64,000 nt of DNA from assembly GCA_029953675.1 (NCBI GenBank), contig JAMWBK010000009.1, positions 1,488,001 through 1,552,000 on the forward strand, written 5' to 3'. Within the stretch, counting starts at the first letter, position 1; each line of letters starts with the position of its first letter. The translations under genes were made by a program, and so were the position numbers. The DNA comes from Rhodosorus marinus (lineage: Eukaryota > Rhodophyta > Stylonematophyceae > Stylonematales > Stylonemataceae). The notes under the pieces are model-generated. The model was given only the letters and a program-made list of their open reading frames with translations, was not told where the DNA came from and did not search any database. Shown in pieces: positions 1-11,647 of the stretch.

Positions 1-446
1 TACAAAAAAAACCAAAAAATCGAGTCCTCCTCAGTTTCTTCAGTTCCTTCCTTCCCTCTTTCTTTCGGCCTCTACTATCGCGCGATGAAGACCCATTGAT
101 CATCCGAGGTAGTGAAAAAACAGCGTTAAGTCGGGTAAGTTTTGTCAGTAAAACCATTGTAAAGAATTTTCAAATTTTTAGACAAGTACGTGTGTTTGTT
201 TTTGAGCTCCAGACTCCGAAAAGCTAGGCCTTCGGAACCCAGGCTTCTACCGAGTGTGGGTATTTTACACGCAGGGCGAGACGCAAGTACTACGAATGAC
301 ATGGGGGATAGATTACGTGCAGGATGTCTCACTGTAGTTTAATATTCTTAGCTCTTCAAGGAATGCGTTCCTTCGAGGCCAGAAGCTTGTGACCTCCTCT
401 GACTAGGATTAATTAAGAGTATCTCTCATGCAAGCTTGAACAGCAC
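1..446. other. 3' flank of the FG-GAP gene, no gene seen
   Basis: No reading frame here has recognisable protein character. It lies just beyond the stop of the minus-strand FG-GAP gene and probably holds its 3' untranslated region. Confidence 0.5.
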
Positions 447-2018
447 CTATCCGACGTATCGTACAGCTCCGTTGACTTTCTTCAGGAGGACTTTGTTGTT
501 GCTTCTCATTCTGATAGTCAAGTGCAGATCGTATACGGTACCCCTTCTAAGTCCGCCGCCGTTGACAAAAACTTGGTCAAAACCTTCCTCCTTGGTGGCT
601 GGTTTCTGCCGAACGAGTACCGGGTTAGTGGTTGTCCCTCTCTTGTAGATAGTCAGCCTAATGGCAACCCTTCCTGGAATATTTGTGCTGTACTTGTACT
701 TCACAATATTGGACAGCGTCCTCAGACGAGGGAGAAAGACTACTGTAGTCTTTGGCCTCCAAATCTTGAACAGTTGAAGTGCGCCATCATTCAAACCAGT
801 GTCATTCGTGTTTCCCTCGTTGCTGTCGATGTCGGCTCTCGGCGCTCCGACCACAAGCCAGTTTTTATTCGCAGCCATCGTGACACCCAAGTTGTCACCA
901 GCGTGCGGGAACTGCATCCTTTCCTTCTGAGACTCGATCCACCTGCCCTGAGCATTCTCGCGGAAAATGTATACCGCACCGGCTTCAGCCGCTGTGCCGA
1001 AGGAATGCTTGTAGGCAGTGATTGCAAGGAAATCCGGTCCGATGACGTTCTTGTACCCGAATCTGTCCTGGGCAGCTCCATCAACCGATCCCAGTCTCTG
1101 GAAGAACTGCCATTTCTGGTTCATATACCGGTAAATGTATGTCGCACCCTGGTTCACATCATTGGGTCCTGGGCCCCTGTCAGCACCAACAAGGAGCAAT
1201 TGGCCGTTTGGAGAGATCGCATTCGATGTTCCAAAGTTGTCGTTGGTGAAGCTCTCCGGTCGCGTGAGCCTAGCCTCTCGGACGTACTTGTCCGTTGCAA
1301 CGTTCTTTCTGTAGATATAAACTGCACCAGTGTTGGTGGGAGTTCCACTCTCGGCGAAAGGAGCTCCAACGACCAGTACTCCAGCGGCATAGCGGAGATC
1401 GTCTCCAAACTGATCGTACTCGTTCTGACCACGCATGATCTGTTTACGCACCCAATTTCCACCTGATCCGCCATAGATATATACTGCTCCGTTTTTGCGG
1501 CTTGCACTCTCCTCAGTTAGACCCTGTTCAGCACAAACCATAGCCTCGTCCTCCCCAAGCGTCACTGCATATCCAAAAGCATCATTCTGCTGGACATCTA
1601 TGCCAACCCATGACTTGACTTGAGTCCACCTCCCATCGGTATATTTCTCAAAGAGGTAAGCCTTTCCTCGTTTCACCCCCTTAATTTTCTTGAATGCAGC
1701 ACCAACAATGATGCGGTTTCCGCGGATGTCAGCCTGCCATCCGAAATTATCTCCAGGCCTACCATCCGGAGCACTAAGCTTCTGTTTCAACATCCAGGCA
1801 CCGTTGACAATCTCATAAACCCTCACCGCTCCAACAAAATTATTGTCCCCATAGTAGGCGGCGACCATGGAGTTCTGCCATATCGACACATATGCTCCGA
1901 AAAAAGAGGTTTCAGGTACCTCCTCAAACAGCCTAAGGACCCCTCTCCGGCGAACATCAGTTAAGCCCACGGATAGGCCGATGAAGAGCACGAAGCTCAA
2001 CAGACAAAGGGATCTCAT
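447..2018 (-). CDS. Secreted FG-GAP repeat beta-propeller protein
   Basis: A single uninterrupted 523-aa frame starts at an ATG and encodes a hydrophobic signal peptide (residues 1-19, LLSFVLFIGLSVG). After it come at least six FG-GAP type repeats, each with a D-x-FG start and a GA or GAP end about 20 residues later, for example DNFGWQADIRGNRIIVGA, DQFGDDLRYAAGVLVVGAP and DNLGVTMAANKNWLVVGAP. These repeats build integrin-alpha-like beta propellers with calcium loops, so an extracellular or secretory-pathway adhesion or scaffold role is inferred. The last 100 residues (after KIWRPK) leave the repeat pattern and look like a beta-rich C-terminal domain. No transmembrane segment or catalytic motif is visible. 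The gene has no intron, unlike most neighbours. Substrate or partner unknown. Confidence 0.85.
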   Translation of the reverse strand: MRSLCLLSFVLFIGLSVGLTDVRRRGVLRLFEEVPETSFFGAYVSIWQNSMVAAYYGDNNFVGAVRVYEIVNGAWMLKQKLSAPDGRPGDNFGWQADIRGNRIIVGAAFKKIKGVKRGKAYLFEKYTDGRWTQVKSWVGIDVQQNDAFGYAVTLGEDEAMVCAEQGLTEESASRKNGAVYIYGGSGGNWVRKQIMRGQNEYDQFGDDLRYAAGVLVVGAPFAESGTPTNTGAVYIYRKNVATDKYVREARLTRPESFTNDNFGTSNAISPNGQLLLVGADRGPGPNDVNQGATYIYRYMNQKWQFFQRLGSVDGAAQDRFGYKNVIGPDFLAITAYKHSFGTAAEAGAVYIFRENAQGRWIESQKERMQFPHAGDNLGVTMAANKNWLVVGAPRADIDSNEGNTNDTGLNDGALQLFKIWRPKTTVVFLPRLRTLSNIVKYKYSTNIPGRVAIRLTIYKRGTTTNPVLVRQKPATKEEGFDQVFVNGGGLRRGTVYDLHLTIRMRSNNKVLLKKVNGAVRYVG

Positions 2019-4865
2019 CTTCTCAAAGCAGCCAACGCGTGGTCGTTAAAGAAGCAGCAAGAATTACGGAAATCCTCACTCGCTCAAATTGCCAGTTCCT
2101 TCCTTCTTCCCCTGCTTCTCAGCTCACCCACCCCCCTCCCCAGAACACACCTTTCAGATGCATACAAACCCCCGCCCTTAACTAGTAATTCCGATCCCCA
2201 CACCCGATTCAACTGGACAACTCAGCAACGGCCAATGACACCCGAAAACAAGAACCAGTCCATGAAAAACCAAAGTATTGCTTCGGCCAAAAGGACACCC
2301 TTCAAAATCAACCCAAAAAGACCAAAAAAGACTCTCGAAAATGAACAGCAAACTAGAAAACAAAAGCTTAAGGGGGGTAATTCCTTGAGACTCTGTCAAC
2401 CATGTAACATGCAACAGAAGGGGTAAAAAATACCAACCATGTTCAAAATATATTGCTTTTATTTCTTAATTTCAATAAAAGGGAAATTTATTTTAAGGGG
2501 ATAGGTAAAACAACACTCATCTGCTTGCCAATCATGAATTGGAGATATGGGGGGGGGAAAAGCCATGTGAAAAAGTTTCATCTTTTGTAAGCATCTATCT
2601 TTTTTATAAAACAAAAGGTAAACTTATTTTATGCGAAAGGTTAGTTTTCTGAACGATTTTGGGTGGTTTACCGGAGCATGTTTTTACATTAATTTAGAAG
2701 AGCTCATAAGTCTGTAAGGAAAAATTTGAAGGATCTGAGAATTTGTCCTGAATGTTCATTGGATGGTTCCTTGTATGAAATGTATTAAAATATGAGAGCG
2801 TCAGTTTCAAATGGGACGGACTATCCGTTGTTTACTGAACGCGTCGTGGGACAGGTTCAGATCGCGGCTGAGCCAATGGTTCCCACCCCACTGGTTCCGG
2901 CAAGAGTCATCTTGATCGTCTATCTGTGGTGGCGTGTAGCTGTTCGCCGGGTTCTCTCTCAAGATGGTTGAGACTAAATCTCGTATCCGCGAATAAAATG
3001 CTCACCAACCTGCTCGCCCGAAGAGGGTTCTCCAGAGACCCGTTGGCGAAGAATCCCTTGGGAGACGCCTTTCGGCAGTGACCAATGGTATTTGTATCGG
3101 GGTTGTTTACAAAACGTGAAACCCCCTTTAGGAATGGCCCAACGGTAATCTGGATGGGTGTTGGTTTTTTGGATATTGGTTGTTCTGGAACGGTTCAAAG
3201 TGGTTTGCCGGAGGCGGCGGGGGTGAGTGGGTTTCTACCCAACCCCCTACAGCGCCCAAGTACAGAAGATTCGAGCAAAGTAGAATATCCTCCTGCGAAG
3301 CCGATTCACGAAAATCCTAACTCGTGTGATTGTTGAAGTTACGAGGGACCCTGCTGCTAGGCCCTCCTCAGTTACCAGGCGACGAATTGGTTCCTTCCTT
3401 TGCATTGGAAACGTTGGGTCGGCAAGGTTACCCGGGAGTTTCCAGGAGACGGCTACGGTCATTTCCTGCGCAAGACCCAGGATTTGAGCATCGTAGGAGC
3501 CCAAATGAACGGGACTCTTTCGGAGGAAGACGCGGAGCTTGCAGCAGTGGCTCTGAGCGATTGATCGCGCGGGTTGACAGTACTTTTTTATCTTTTTAAC
3601 TATCTCGGGACCCCAGGATGAGGAATTAAACGAACCTTTCCCCATGGATAATCACAGAAGAAGTGTTCCTCTGCAGAGAGAGCTGCTCGGGCAAGGGTTG
3701 CGGTTGCAGTAGGTGATAATTGGAGTGATGCAATAAAATTTTGAAACAATTCAAGGCAAAAGGACTTCTAGTACCATCAGTAGCACTTTCGCTATGGGAT
3801 CTTCACCGTCGCTCGAATCCCTAGTCTACAGCTCTGGCAAACCCCGCAGCCAATGCTCGACAGGTCACACCCGTCCCAACACAGTGCACCGGTTCTTTGC
3901 ATGAAGATGGAAAGAAACTGTTTGGGGCTGACCGAAGGCGCCTTCCTAGAAGCCCTACAAGGTAAAACCATCTCTCGATTGAGAAGCTGCCATAGCCACT
4001 ATCAACGTTGAAAAAAGTCTTCTTCAGCGTTCAATACCCTCTTGATTCATCCACGTCCACGTCGCCCATCTCTATGATTATGCTCAGATCTTCATACTGT
4101 TGGGTAATCCCGAAGAAATGTCCTCCATCTCTTCATGTATGCCATAGACGATGCCCAGTGGACATCTTAGTTGGAGCAATTGCGCGCTCATCGGCGATAT
4201 GAACGAGTACATCACCCATCTACAACTCGAATGAGGTCACTGAAGCCTTGAGCTTTGACATGACTTGTATATGTGCCCATGGAAAAGCCGCAGACACGAG
4301 TTGCTTTGTCAAAGTCAGCCATCGGAATCGACCTAGCCCCATGACGTAGGACGCGTGGGACATATTAATTCGATATACTTGACGCGTGTTAGATTATTAT
4401 TTGGTTATGTGATAATTTCACGCTCTTAATTGGATAACAAACTTGGGCAAGATTAAGAAATTTCTGCTTCCGTTATATTTCTGTAATGATGGTCAGCAGC
4501 TATGAAAGAGATGGCTATGCAGGGCTACGTCGGGCACGCAGGCATGGCGCGGTATTGCAGTCAGTCCCCCGAGTCGAATAGAAAGGGTTTTGTCGCTAGG
4601 TATTGTGTGTCTTTGGAGCGATCAGTTTGAAAGATCTTGGTCTGTATGCTAAGCCTTGTTCTCCGCCGGCGGCTTGAGGCTGGATGCCTTGCTGGAAATG
4701 AGGTGAGGGCGTACACTGGCTAATCACGTCAGTGGGGGTGAGGATGCTAGTGTGCACGTGCTCTGGCTCATGATTAATAGTTGAGATTACATGCAGTAAC
4801 CAGCTTTGTTAGTTCGGCTCTTTGCGAAGCGGGGCTATTGACTGAGCAACTTGAGCGCTTTGGGA
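2019..4865. other. Gene-poor interval
   Basis: Upstream region of the FG-GAP gene (2019 onward) and of the AIF-like gene (ending 4865). Short frames occur on both strands, but none shows domain motifs, plausible splice chains or a convincing length. A G run at 2551-2559 is the only low-complexity tract I noted. A small unrecognised or non-coding gene cannot be excluded. Confidence 0.4.
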
Positions 4866-6506
4866 ATGATGTACCAGAGCGTGCGGTGGACCGGGATCCG
4901 TGGGTTGCTCTTCGGTTTTAGCGTTGCTTTGAACTCGTCTGGATGGAATCAAGCCACGTTATGTGAGGAGCATCACTACCAGCGTGAGCAAGCAGGGCCA
5001 GGTTCCATTCCTGCGAGGCAGTTATATAGATACGTCATTTGCGGAGGCGGTACAGCTGCTCAGGCGGCTTTGCGAGAGCTACTACGTGGTGACCCGTCTG
5101 CCTCGATACTTGTTGTAGCGGAGGAGGTTCGGCCACCCTACAACAATTCCGTACTTTGGAGATGGTACCGAGGAAAGGCTGCAATTGGTGAGGACGGGGA
5201 CGATGTCCTAGAACAGCTCGAGATTGATCTCAACAAGAACCGAGGACAGGAATGGGTACAGGACCGACTGGATTCCATAGACTGTGCTGAAAATCGAATG
5301 ATTCTGCGTTCCGGGGCGACTGTACAGTATGAGAACTGCCTCCTCGCTTTTGGAGGGTGCTCAGCAACTCCTCCGTGGGGGCAAAACAGTCGAGTCATTG
5401 ACGGACGCACAGACTCGGGCCAGAAAAAGTTACTAAAGATACTTGAGCGCTCTTCTGGGGAGGTTACCCACGTTACGATAGTTGGAGGTGGAATAGCGGC
5501 CTGCTACATGGCGAGCATCATTTCTGCTAGCGAGATGGCCCATGTAACAATGGTATTTCCGGACACCCAGCCTTTGGCGAGACTTCTTCCGAAGTACATA
5601 ACAGGTTACGTTACAAAACACCTGAAGGCTCATGGGATAGAGATTTTACCATACAGACTATTGCATTGGGTGCAAGATCGTGGGGAAGAGGCAGAGATCT
5701 ATTGTTCCAAGGTTTACGACTCCTCAGATGTCACAGGCATTCTAACAGACGCGATAGTTCTCGCTCCAACAAGGGTTCCTGCGTGTTCGGATAGCGGCTT
5801 GGATCTACATCTCGACGAACGACTGGAGTCAAATGACCGCACGGGCGGCATCGACACAAACAGGGAACTCCTAGCGGCGTCTAACGTTTATGTTGCCGGG
5901 GATCTGGTTTCTTCGGCTGGTAACAGGATACAATCTCACACAAACGCAATGGCCAGTGGCAAAGTAGCTGCCATGAACATGCTCGGTGGAAGGCATGTAC
6001 TCAACGAGCCCCTTATGTACACCGCAGATATTCCGGTGGTTAATGCTCGTGTTACCTTTTTAGGGGAAGTGAGCGCTGAGCAGGATACGTACGCTTACTT
6101 TTCGTCAGATAAGAAGAAGAACAATGAATTCGATTGTCCTGGGGTCATCTTCTACATTCCCAAGAGAAGCGCCCATATCTGTGGTGTTGCTCTTTGGAAT
6201 TGTGACGAGGAAGCTGGGAACAAGCTGTTAGAGGTTGTTGGTCATGACTTCAAGGATCGAATGACGTTGGACCAGAAACTTTATTCACTAACTCAATCGC
6301 TGCTTAAAAATGGAGAGGAGAGTATGAGTCTCGTTCGCTACATCCGACCTGGACGCACTTACAACAAAGGAGCACATCCAGAGGATGATGAGACTCTGTG
6401 GCAAGCCAAGCCAAGGCCCCAGGGAGGCAGTGCTAAACAAATGAATGTGCAGAACTTCAGGAACGCTATGGAAGGGATTCACGTACGGGGGCGGCAGCAA
6501 AACTGA
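4866..6506 (+). CDS. Apoptosis-inducing factor (AIF)-like mitochondrial FAD/NAD(P)H oxidoreductase
   Basis: An intronless 546-aa protein. The frame runs further upstream without a stop, but 4866 is the first ATG (a second follows directly). An N-terminal hydrophobic stretch (GIRGLLFGFSVALN) could be a mitochondrial presequence or membrane anchor. The FAD-binding Rossmann motif YVICGGGTAAQAAL lies near residue 55. VRPPYNNSVLW matches the AIF RPPLSKELW region, and VTIVGGGIAACYMAS is the NAD(P)H motif. NVYVAGDLV followed by SHTNAMASGKVAAMNM corresponds to the AIF GD and HHDHAVVSGRLAGENM block, and an AIF-type C-terminal dimerisation region follows. AIF supports respiratory-complex import with MIA40/CHCHD4 and has NADH oxidoreductase activity; that role is inferred from the family. 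The second Rossmann motif ends in Ala (GGGIAA) where Gly is usual. The protein is shorter than human AIFM1 (613 aa), mainly at the N-terminus. Confidence 0.82.
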   Translation: MMYQSVRWTGIRGLLFGFSVALNSSGWNQATLCEEHHYQREQAGPGSIPARQLYRYVICGGGTAAQAALRELLRGDPSASILVVAEEVRPPYNNSVLWRWYRGKAAIGEDGDDVLEQLEIDLNKNRGQEWVQDRLDSIDCAENRMILRSGATVQYENCLLAFGGCSATPPWGQNSRVIDGRTDSGQKKLLKILERSSGEVTHVTIVGGGIAACYMASIISASEMAHVTMVFPDTQPLARLLPKYITGYVTKHLKAHGIEILPYRLLHWVQDRGEEAEIYCSKVYDSSDVTGILTDAIVLAPTRVPACSDSGLDLHLDERLESNDRTGGIDTNRELLAASNVYVAGDLVSSAGNRIQSHTNAMASGKVAAMNMLGGRHVLNEPLMYTADIPVVNARVTFLGEVSAEQDTYAYFSSDKKKNNEFDCPGVIFYIPKRSAHICGVALWNCDEEAGNKLLEVVGHDFKDRMTLDQKLYSLTQSLLKNGEESMSLVRYIRPGRTYNKGAHPEDDETLWQAKPRPQGGSAKQMNVQNFRNAMEGIHVRGRQQN

Positions 6507-7997
6507 TTGAAAATCTTATCGCCGGCGGCCTCTTACAGTGCTGATAGTTGGTAGTCGATCTAGGGCGCTGTAAACAACCCCGTACCTAATTTTATTTGAC
6601 GAGTAGAACCAAAAAAAAAAGAAAGGAAGCTTTTTCCTAGGACGCAACCGATCCGAATCCTCGTGTGAAATAGCAGTCTTTGAAGATAGGGACTCGAAGC
6701 TCGAACTAAGTATTCAGCTTCACCGTCTACAATCTAAAACTAGTAACATGTACTATAATTCTTAGCAATACTAAACCTTGATATTTTTAATTAAATTTGT
6801 GAACTATTTTCATGGTTAAAACATTTCGCATATTCTGAACCGGCATTCCTAGTCACAAATAATCCAATAATACTCTCACACGAGTCACTAAGACCGAATT
6901 AATATTATCCACGCGTCCATTAAGATTTCGAATCGAGCAATAATAGCCACATCATATTTTCTAGCGAATCATTATCGACTGTTGCACGGTGTGTGGACGG
7001 CTCTTGGATTTTATTTTTGAAAAAACATTATTTGAAGAAGCCAGGGTTTCGTTTCCTCGACCTGAGCAAAGTTGTTTTTTGGTTATTTGTGGGAGGAAAG
7101 GCAGTGAGGAAATTGAGGCTGGGGACTTGAGATGTAACAGCTAGTAAAAGGCATTTAAGTTTTTGGGATGGTCGATAAGGATGGATTTGGTAGACACGGT
7201 TACCCTGTTCGCAGTAGCTAGCTACTGCTTTTCCACTAGAGGGAAAGGAGAATGGTTTGATCTGTTACAAGTTCCTTTCCACATGAACATGCAAGAAATC
7301 CAGCTAAGTCAGTTGTGGCAAGTCTGTTTTCATTCGAACCGGAGGTATGCCAAGTAGGCAGCGTAGCGACGTGATGCTGGGCTATCCTCGCAGTCTTTGT
7401 TATCTTTAAAGTTCTGAATATGAAATTCGGGAATGGGCCGCTTAGCTGGCTGTTCTTTCTCCTTCGAAAACCAGATTCGGGGCCTCACCCGTAACTCCCC
7501 TCAGCTTGTAAGAGCTTGCTTGTGCAAGGATCATACAACGGGTTTGAGAAAGCTGAGATAGATTATCCAAGTAGGAGTTGAAAAACAGAATCTTGTGGTT
7601 AATGACTGCTACCTTCAATAGCAACAGCCGTCATTTTCCTTAAGGGTAGAGCCCATGAAGTGAAACCTACCGACCGGACTTTGTGTGCATTTGTAGTTAA
7701 CGGTTTCGACATCGTTTGGTGAGGAAGGAACTAGGAGGGACCAAGAGATTATGGTTCACGCGCTTGTGTGTTTGCAAATGGAGAACAGGTGCTAGCAGTT
7801 TTGGAGGGTACCTGAAGGGAAAGATTTCTGTGTATTACGCTGTGGCTGAAAGCTGTGTCTGTCGGGACGCTGTGCAATGTACAGTTTTGTGTCATGCTCC
7901 TGGGAGAAGCAACGCTTAGCTGGAGCATGAGCTGAAATTTGCAGGGCGTTGCGTGTGTTTGAGATTTTGTTGAGCTTCTGCAGGCTTCTGCACTTGT
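6507..7997. other. Intergenic, no gene seen
   Basis: The AIF-like 3' flank, an AT-rich middle (6720-7080) and the probable promoter and 5' untranslated region of the membrane-lipase gene. I found no frame or splice chain with protein character. Confidence 0.45.
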
Positions 7998-10900
7998 ATG
8001 GTTTTAGTGGCCAGCGGTGGTCTTATTCATGAGCTGACTGGTTTGGAGCGCCCCTCGAAGAGAATGGGTATCACGGCGAAAGAGGGGCGGGATTCGAGCT
8101 GGAAGGGTAACATTCGGAAGGGTACTGATGAACTGAATTCTGGAGTATTCAGAATGGAGCATGATGGGCCAGAAAATGGATCCACTTCGCGGTATGACAG
8201 CTACGGCGGATACGAGTCGGCCTCATCTGAAGCATCCAATTCCTCAATTGAAGTCGTTGAGGAGACACCTCTGTTGAAGCTGCGGCAAGGAGCTTTTTCA
8301 GGTAAACTGGGAGCATTGAAGCTTCTCAAGTCCGGGGCGGCGGATGGAAAACTGAGCTTCGCCTGGAGCACAGAACAGCATAAGCCACCTCAAGCAGCCC
8401 CCATTTCCAGCGCTTTGAGTAAAAACGTACTGACCTTGTTGATTTCGTTGCTCACCTTCTTGCAGCTCCAGAGAAACGATGGACGGAATCACCTGGAGAA
8501 TCTGAGAATGGGCTTGGAGCTCGAAGTTTTCTTGACGGGTTCAACATACTTCACAAAGGGATTGAGGACTTCCGACGAGACTTGTACGAAGTGCGGAAAG
8601 GGTTTGAAGGCATTCTTTTCCCAAGTCATGATGCTGAGCTAGAACCCATCCCCAAGGTGGACACGACTGGAGCGTTTGTGAAGCTCGAGGTCATGGAATC
8701 CTGGGAAGTCGATTTCTGTGTTGTCGCTTTGAATGTGGCGATTGCCGTTGGGTTCTTGTACACTACGTTATCTGTTTCGCTGTCAAAGGATGGTTGGCAG
8801 AACGCTGTAATGGGGTACTTTTCAAAATATTCTATGCTTGCGTAAGTCTTGACGATACAGTGATACCGTGACGTTCTGTTTTTGGCTGAGACGAGACTAA
8901 CAGCGGAAGTTCGTTTGCATGCCCCTACTTGAAACACAAAATGAGCAGGATCAATTTCTCGTCCTTCCTGCTCGCAATATTTTACATTGTTCGGATCATA
9001 GCGTTGAGAGATACTGAGCGTACCGACGAACAGTTCTGGACCTGCGTCCTTGTCTCGTCCGGACTCCTAGGCCAGAGCCCATTCACAGAGTTCTTCGGCG
9101 TAAGCGAGAACCTCATATCATATGGATATGACCAATTGAACCGCATGTTCCATTGGGTAGTGGTTGTGGACGCCACCTATGCCGCCTGCACGTACTTTTT
9201 CCTTATATGTTCCGCACATTCGTATCGAGTTGTGGGACACTGGTGAGCAGTCTACTCTTTTCCCTTTCGATCCGGACGCCCTGTTACGCGCAGTACTGAA
9301 CCCGTTATGCCTCGTTAACTACCTTTGCGGTTTCACGCGCACACAGGGAATTCCAGAGACTACGCTTCTATTTCCCTAAGTTCGTCCTGATCAGCATTTA
9401 CGTTTCGGCGAGAATCTCTCTGGAGTTGTGGGGCTCAATACACCTAGGTTTTATACCGTTGACCAGACTAATCAACCTTTCGTTCTTTCTTTCAGCTGGG
9501 TGGTAGGCTCTCCCGCAATCAAGAAATGGAAAGAACGTTGACGAGTTGTGATAAAAATTGGGCTGAAAAGCTGCAAAGTGGACTAACTCGCCGGATGTCG
9601 CTATTACAGGATGACACCTCCAGCCTTGACGGCCGTTACTTTGACCACGCTTTCCGACTGCGCGATCTTACTTTGGTTCTACAAGGAGATCTCGACAACG
9701 AGAATATTTCTTGCCCGGCTGAACTACGTGGAGACGCGCACAAAACAGCTCGGGTTCAGATTCTTCATATGTACGCCGTTTGAGTTGCTTCGATTGTCTT
9801 GAACTCTCGGGCTGTTTTGACCGCTACTCAGTCGGTTTTTCTTGTGTGATGCGCTTTCCCAAAACCGATGGAGTAGATCTATCAGTGTGTTTTTTGGCTG
9901 CAATCTTTCTAACTGATGCGTACCTGATGGGCACGACTCCGGCAAGCAATCTTGAAGATCTTCAAAAGGGGCTCTTCTACATTGAAATGTCACCCGTGGC
10001 TGGGAAACTCGGCTTAAGCATCATGTACTTTACATGGCTTGCATTGACTGTTTATGGCAACTATCCTTCGGGGAACTCACGTACCTCCCGCGAAAGCGAA
10101 ATGGAAGGCGTTGATACTGATCGTGGGATGCGTCTGATTCTGGACGAGAGGAAGACGTTTTTGTACAAACATCGTGACTGGAAAAACCGCGAAACCGCGT
10201 CGAGGATGTACTCGCAGTGGAATAATGTGTTCATCATGGAGCTCCAGATCCTGATGATAAACTGTGCGTGGCTTTCCTATATTCCCATGAACAAGCGTGA
10301 AGAGAAACAGTCCCCATCGACGGTCACGTTTGAAGCTGAGCTCGAAAGGCAAGATACTCAGGCAGATATCAACAAGGTGGACATGTATGAGATTACCGCT
10401 GGAAAAGGTGAGCAGCAGGAACAGTTTTCTCGTTCACCCCATCTTGGAGTTTGGACGATCTCTCTGACTACGAGGTTTTGAAACTTTTTCTTCCAACAGG
10501 GTTGAGGATTCTGAGACATGTTTATGACGAGCCGAATGACGGTCATTGTATTATTCTAGAAGGCGAGAACAAAGTGATTGTAAGCTTTGGTGGTACTAGA
10601 CAGGGTTCGATGAAGAACTGGAGGGCTAATTTTCAGTTCAATCAAGTCACGTGGTCGGACTGGTTTCAGCCAGTATCAATATCTGACCTGCAGAATCTCG
10701 ACGACGAGGAGAATCCTCAACTTGCACCACGAAGCTTGCTGCTGAAGGTTGCAACAGAAGTCAAGACGTTTGCCGAAGTGAAGGTTCGTGGCCCTCGAGC
10801 CAATCATGCATCAGACCACGCCGAGCGAAGGATCTTGTGCGCTTTTTTAGCCAACGCCTGTTCTTGCTGGTTTCGTATAGGTACATGCGGGCTTTGCGAG

Positions 10901-11647
10901 CATGTATAAGCGACTCAGAGCCGAAATGATGTCGGTTCTTGTTTCCATTTACAACCGCGACAAAGCATCAGGAAGAAAACAGCTGTTCTTTACAGGCCAT
11001 TCTCTCGGTGGAGCAATGTGCACCATGGCAAGCTACGATTGCGCTCTAAAGTACGTTCGCCTTTCAAGGTACTTGGCGGGCGGGAAGTTGTTGCTAAAAT
11101 TTGATGAACTCTTGCTGCCTCATCAAGTTATCGACGGATTGGATTACGGTCAAGGCAGCAGATTCAGGTGACTACCTTTGGATTACCTAAAATAGGAAAC
11201 CTCGCTTGGAAAAATAGCTTTGAAAAGGAGGTTCCCAGACACTGGCGGTTTGTTCTTGCGTCGGACGTCGTGACGAAGATGCCCCAGGACTGGAGTTACT
11301 TTCATGTTGGGGTCAAGGTTCTCTTGGACTGGAGCGGTGTGCTATTGGTAAGCTCAGCTGTGAAGGAATCTATTGTATGGGAAGTTTTGGAATGCTAATT
11401 TGCTACTCACTGCATGCTCTTTCAGATCGATCCGAGTTTCGTAGAGGTGAGATGGTGGCACACCGTTTACACCAGCACCACCCTTCACACAAGAGCATCC
11501 TATTTCTTGGCCCTTCAAGCCTGTTGTCGGCGATACCGAGACAAACGTGGAATAGAAGACGATCTGGCGGATGCGTTTTGGTCCTGGCCCATTCAACCCC
11601 ACTACATTCGATTATTTGTGAACGTCGAACCCTCGCCCGCGGGTTGA
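7998..11647 (+). CDS. Polytopic membrane protein with C-terminal class 3 lipase domain
   Basis: Ten exons give 965 aa in one consistent frame: 7998-8418, 8466-8841, 8904-9242, 9347-9502, 9610-9770, 9832-10407, 10500-10783, 10881-11050, 11155-11347, 11426-11647. Every intron is GT-AG (47-108 nt). The acceptor at 11154 sits among alternative AGs, so that junction is least sure. Residues 1-190 are polar and Ser-rich. About seven or eight membrane segments follow (the first is VVALNVAIAVGFLYTTL). The C-terminal third is a lipase_3 fold: VSFGGT, VHAGFASMY, FTGHSLGG with nucleophile Ser812, VTTFGLPKIGN, then FVLASDVVTKMP with probable catalytic Asp865; a His after it (SYFHVG or later) would complete the triad. 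Likely a membrane acylglycerol or phospholipid hydrolase. The membrane part, with a FYFPK motif before a helix, may be a Wntless-like domain; that is a guess. N-terminal start chosen as the first ATG; an internal Met at 8064 is possible. Confidence 0.85.

Noticed and set aside
522-1466. Plus-strand 314-codon frame
   Set aside because: It lies antisense within the FG-GAP gene, has no ATG-supported domain, and is explained as a shadow.
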